Part shown: positions 61,366 to 64,000 of the stretch, in pieces
Layout: every line of letters starts with the position of its first letter
Position numbering within the stretch: position 1 is the stretch's first letter
Source: Nocardioides pinisoli
GTDB lineage: Bacteria; Actinomycetota; Actinomycetes; Propionibacteriales; Nocardioidaceae
Length of the DNA stretch: 64,000 nt
Direction of reading: 5' to 3'
Assembly (NCBI RefSeq): GCF_024199985.1
Contig: NZ_JANARS010000001.1
Coordinates: 124,001 to 188,000 of the forward strand
Program-made: the position numbers and the translations under genes
The notes under the pieces: generated by a model
Databases searched by the model: none
Seen by the model: the letters and a program-made list of their open reading frames with translations, nothing else
What the model was told of the DNA's origin: nothing

Positions 61366-61671
61366 GTGGACTACGACGACCTGGCCAACCGTGCTCGCGC
61401 CGCGCTGATCATGGCGGCGATGCGGCGCTCGACCGTGACCTACGGCGAGCTCGCCCGAGCCATCGACTTCGACCCGAGCGTTCCTCCCTCGCACCACATG
61501 AAGCGAGTCCTGGACATCGTCACTGACGAGTGCGACTCGCGAGGCGAGCCATCACTGGCTCCCCTCGTGGTCAACGAGCGCACCGGCGAGCCAGGCAAGG
61601 GCTATCAGCCCAACGGTGAGGCGTGGCACAAGTCGGTGCGGCGGTGCTTCAACGCCTGGTCGCCAGCCTGA
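61366..61671 (+). CDS. Small winged-helix, AGT-like protein without active-site Cys
   Basis: The 101-aa protein starts at a GTG (VDYDDLANRARAALIMAA). The segment TVTYGELARAIDFDPSVPPS resembles the winged-helix DNA-binding part of alkyltransferase-like folds, but the PCHRV active site is absent, and RCFNAW near the end has the only nearby Cys. It may be a DNA-binding or DNA-modification accessory. Function not assigned. Confidence 0.55.
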   Translation: MDYDDLANRARAALIMAAMRRSTVTYGELARAIDFDPSVPPSHHMKRVLDIVTDECDSRGEPSLAPLVVNERTGEPGKGYQPNGEAWHKSVRRCFNAWSPA

Positions 61672-61679
61672 GCCCGAGC

Positions 61680-62462
61680 TCAGCGCACGAACTCGGCCCA
61701 CACCGCCGCGTTGCGGCTCCACCAGAGCCCGGGCCGCTTCTTGCTGACTCGGGGCGGTCCCGTGCAGGTGACCAACGCGATGCGTCCGCCCTTGTTCGGA
61801 GACACGATCGACCCCGGCGGATCCAGGCGCTCGTACTTCGTGACCTCGCCGGTGACGCGATATGTAGAAGACTTGCCCTTCCAGACGACGCGGATCGTGC
61901 TTCCTGCGGGAAGGCACTCGGCACCCCAGAGCGGTCCCTGGTCCGCTCCGACCGGCCCGGCGGTCAAGTGTGCGGCGAGCAGTGTCACACCGCGTCGGGC
62001 ACCAGGCTGGGATGTCGTGACGTCCCAGCCGACCTCTTGCATTGAAGGGATTTGAAGGACCCCTCCTTTCAGCCTCCCGGACCGGACGATCGGCATGGCC
62101 GCGTCGTGGCGGCGCGAGGAGTCGCAGGTCTCGCCGTCGAAGCCGGGGATGCCGTTGATGACGATGCGGTCCACGTTGCCGACGTGGCGTTCCTGCACGT
62201 GAGCCGCGAGCTGGCGCTCCGCTGGCAGCGGGGGCGGCACGAAAAAGGTGGCACGCACCGCGTCACCGGGCTGAAGGGAGTCCCAGTCGAAGCGGAGTCC
62301 CTCCGCTGTGAGCTTGGGCCCCGGCGCTGGTGCGGTTGCAGAACGGCTCTGCCGCGGAGCTTCATCCAGGACGGAGCCGGTCGACGTGCCACACGCGCTG
62401 AGTGCCAGCGCGGCCGCGACGAGGACACTGACGATCCGGTGGGTGACGGTAGAGCGGCACAC
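61680..62462 (-). CDS. Class E/F-like sortase with lipoprotein signal
   Basis: The 260-aa protein starts at a GTG (62462) with AGGAG 5 nt upstream, giving a signal with lipobox LSAC (about 19-22). The sortase fold follows, with catalytic His in LLAAHLTAG, Cys in ALVTCTGP and Arg in WWSRNAAVW. Sortases of this kind attach proteins to the wall or to pilus subunits. No LPxTG substrate is obvious in the window. A two-box motif lies 35 nt upstream. Confidence 0.78.
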   Translation of the reverse strand: MCRSTVTHRIVSVLVAAALALSACGTSTGSVLDEAPRQSRSATAPAPGPKLTAEGLRFDWDSLQPGDAVRATFFVPPPLPAERQLAAHVQERHVGNVDRIVINGIPGFDGETCDSSRRHDAAMPIVRSGRLKGGVLQIPSMQEVGWDVTTSQPGARRGVTLLAAHLTAGPVGADQGPLWGAECLPAGSTIRVVWKGKSSTYRVTGEVTKYERLDPPGSIVSPNKGGRIALVTCTGPPRVSKKRPGLWWSRNAAVWAEFVR

Positions 62463-62497
62463 AATGTCTCCTGGCTGGGTAGGGGTCCTGCCCAGGA

Positions 62498-62508
62498 GGT
62501 GTGCGGGG
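62498..62508 (-). promoter_or_regulatory. Two-box motif, copy 8 (CCCCGCACACC)
   Basis: 35 nt before the sortase GTG, with GAGCGC (62520-62525) 11 nt upstream. Confidence 0.55.
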
Positions 62509-62539
62509 AGCACGTGTTTGCGCTCCCGAAGGGGCGTAG

Positions 62540-62785
62540 TCAGGCGACTTGACCCGGTCGATCGACCCAACTGGGCCACACGCCCGCCGGCGTGACGCCG
62601 TGTTGCGGGACGCGGAGGATCTGAGCGAGCTCGCGCAGGTCCCTGTGCCCGTCCGGCTCGTCATCGGTGAAGTCGCATTCGGCGATGGGGGTGATGGTGA
62701 TGTCGCTTCTGTGAGTCGGGGTGGCGCGCGGGTAGGGCGGATGTTGGGTCAGGCCGAAGGCCCGAGAACGTCCTTCGAGTCCCAC
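62540..62785 (-). CDS. Possible small hypothetical protein
   Basis: The frame of up to 81 codons has a plausible middle part (SDITITPIAECDFTDDEPDG). It overlaps the end of the upstream gene by 37 nt if the longest start is used; an internal start is possible. No family recognised. Confidence 0.35.
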   Translation of the reverse strand: MGLEGRSRAFGLTQHPPYPRATPTHRSDITITPIAECDFTDDEPDGHRDLRELAQILRVPQHGVTPAGVWPSWVDRPGQVA

Positions 62786-63159
62786 GTGAAGGTCTCGTCG
62801 CCGTGCTCCACGAGCACGAAGTAGTTCCGCTCGTCATCGGACCGAGCCAGGATCTGAACCTTCACGGAGCAACTGACCTCGACATCGGGTAGGGGCTGCA
62901 CCCCGCACTTCCCCGTGCCGTCCGGGGCGACTGTGAGATCGGACGGCCGCTCGGGGCTGTAGTAGACGGCCCAACCGATCTTGCTGGCGATGGCCTGAGC
63001 AGTGTCGCCACGCGCCTCGGCGACGACGTGTCGGTCCCAAAAGGCTCCCACGCCTCCGATGACGTCAGGACCGAAGGCCGCGGTCAGGGCCGCGACGATC
63101 GACAACGCAGCTGCGCGAAGGCGCTGATCGCGTCCCTTCTTCTTGGTTGCGGCGTACAT
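62749..63159 (-). CDS. Membrane-anchored hypothetical protein
   Basis: The 136-aa protein has a basic start (MYAATKKKGRDQRLRAA), one hydrophobic helix (about 16-38) and a domain with two cysteines (GKCGV, VSCSV). It should face outward. The ATG has GGGAGATCG upstream, and a GTCACAGGGAC motif lies 55 nt upstream. Function unknown. Confidence 0.6.
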   Translation of the reverse strand: MYAATKKKGRDQRLRAAALSIVAALTAAFGPDVIGGVGAFWDRHVVAEARGDTAQAIASKIGWAVYYSPERPSDLTVAPDGTGKCGVQPLPDVEVSCSVKVQILARSDDERNYFVLVEHGDETFTWDSKDVLGPSA

Positions 63160-63214
63160 GGGTCGATCTCCCTACTTCGTCACGGTCCTTTCACGACCGA
63201 CGGTCGGTAGCGAT

Positions 63215-63225
63215 GTCCCTGTGAC
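63215..63225 (-). promoter_or_regulatory. GTCACA(A/G)GGAC motif, copy 5
   Basis: Reads GTCACAGGGAC on the coding strand, 55 nt before the ATG at 63159. Confidence 0.5.
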
Positions 63226-63325
63226 GCAGGAGGGAGGTGCTTGACGAGAGCCGGAGACTGCGCCCCGCGGCACAACACGCCGGGCGGCACACCGCCTCCG
63301 CCGTGAAACCTTGCGCTGACCTCCG

Positions 63326-63368
63326 GGAGTGCAGTTCTTACAACGGGGGAGTGCGGAAGTTGCACTCC
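63326..63368. promoter_or_regulatory. GGAGTGCA inverted repeat upstream of the terminal gene pair
   Basis: GGAGTGCA (63326-63333) is inverted at TGCACTCC (63361-63368), and a third GGAGTGC lies at 63348. The site is 43-85 nt before the gene at 63411, the usual place for a toxin-antitoxin type operator. Confidence 0.5.
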
Positions 63369-63410
63369 GGCATCCGAGCCGTTGTCTTACGAGCGACCTA
63401 ACCTTTGGTC

Positions 63411-63683
63411 ATGAGGGGTACCGCCGAGCCGCGCTTCGAGACCCGCGACGGGCTCTGGGGCACCCCCGACCACGGCGCGCGGCACCTCTTCGCCTTCGAC
63501 GACGCCGCTTGGATGCGACCGCCGTCCCTGACAGCCGCCGAGTCTCAACTCACGCGGGGCGGCGGGCAGTGGCGGCGGCTCTGGACCGGGATGGGCGAAT
63601 GGATGGATACGCGCCGCTTCACGTCATGGGAGCCCCTGACCCCGCTGCCCGAAGGGGTACTGCCGCCGTGGAGTGACCGATGA
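63411..63683 (+). CDS. Small hypothetical protein, first gene of a coupled pair
   Basis: The 90-aa protein (MRGTAEPRFETRDGLWGTPD) is rich in Trp and Arg, with no motif I recognise. Its stop overlaps the next ATG (ATGA). A repeat-containing operator-like region lies upstream. The layout is like that of a two-gene regulatory or toxin-antitoxin unit. Confidence 0.65.
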   Translation: MRGTAEPRFETRDGLWGTPDHGARHLFAFDDAAWMRPPSLTAAESQLTRGGGQWRRLWTGMGEWMDTRRFTSWEPLTPLPEGVLPPWSDR

Positions 63684-64000
63684 GCGACCCGACACCGGAT
63701 CCGCTCGGTTCCCTCTCAGACGAGGAGAGGCAGTTCCTGATCGACTCTGGCGTGTCGTCCGACTCGTTCACGCCCGAGCGCCAAGCTGTGGCCCGCAAGC
63801 GGCTGGCTGAGCAGATCGAGCGGAGCCGTGACGTTTGGCCGGCGCGCACGCCGCGGGGCCTCGACGTCGTGCTCGCCACGCTGCCGCCAGCGATGCGACA
63901 CGCCGAGGCCGTGGCCCTCCTGAACTCCGCCCACCCCAACCTGAACGACGTTAGCCCGGTTGAGTGGCTGGCTGAAGACGGTGCCGCTGCTGCCGTGGTC
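63680..64000 (+). CDS. Partial protein with a possible DUF2384-like region, cut by the window end
   Basis: At least 107 residues are visible (MSDPTPDPLGSLSDEERQFL). The stretch LNSAHPNLNDVSPVEWLAED resembles the Xre/MbcA/ParS toxin-binding region (DUF2384) of antitoxins, with the helical part before it. The gene continues past 64000. Coupled to the previous gene by a 4-nt overlap. Confidence 0.5.
   Translation, partial: MSDPTPDPLGSLSDEERQFLIDSGVSSDSFTPERQAVARKRLAEQIERSRDVWPARTPRGLDVVLATLPPAMRHAEAVALLNSAHPNLNDVSPVEWLAEDGAAAAVV

Overview
The window comes from a high-GC actinobacterium. The gene order fhaA-fhaB-pstP-rodA-pbpA-pknA-pknB, then a DUF881 gene, crgA, a rhomboid protease and a cyclophilin, matches the conserved region near the origin in mycobacteria and relatives. 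Gene style suggests a Nocardioidaceae-like organism, but that is an inference. There are two very different parts.

Part A, about 1-23505, is chromosomal core. It holds a broken chimeric gene at the left edge, a lipoprotein, tRNA-Leu(CAG), the cell-wall/Ser-Thr kinase operon (2161-10771), DUF881, a double-length CrgA, an intergenic cluster of five DnaA-box-like sites (12380-12458), a rhomboid protease, a cyclophilin, a PlsC/patatin lipid pair, DUF3817, SURF1, an ECF42-type sigma factor with its DGPF/YCII partner, a LysE exporter, two small membrane proteins and an F420-type reductase fused to a metallo-beta-lactamase fold.

Part B, from about 23506 to beyond 64000, is an integrative element. 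Its left junction is a displaced 3-prime tRNA end (probably tRNA-Ala), followed by a tyrosine integrase and a double-HTH excisionase-like protein. The intact tRNA and right end should lie past the window. Next comes a cargo island (25.4-38.9 kb) with less GC-biased codon use: an ApeA/HEPN-like protein, an HTH-nucleotidyltransferase, a Shedu (DUF4263) nuclease, a GmrSD-like DUF262/DUF1524 protein, an uncharacterised 539-aa protein, an HNH-ATPase fusion with a second HNH protein (Septu-like), a serine recombinase and a PIN-like protein.

The right-hand backbone (39-64 kb) carries a primase/SF3-helicase-like replication protein with a damaged Walker A, iteron-like repeats, an FtsK/TraB-type DNA translocase, two prepilin-like proteins (one carrying calcium-repeat and TIG domains), a TIG-domain surface protein, SH3-like membrane proteins, a class E/F-like sortase and many unknown small proteins. 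Backbone genes share two recurring upstream motifs. One is a two-box element (GAG-box, 10-12 nt, CCCCGCACACC) found eight times. The other is GTCACA(A/G)GGAC, found five times. They look like an element-specific regulatory code. The strongest candidates for something new are the HNH-ATPase/HNH operon with its unknown 539-aa upstream partner, the element-wide promoter motif, and the pilin/sortase surface module on an element that otherwise transfers by an FtsK-type pump.
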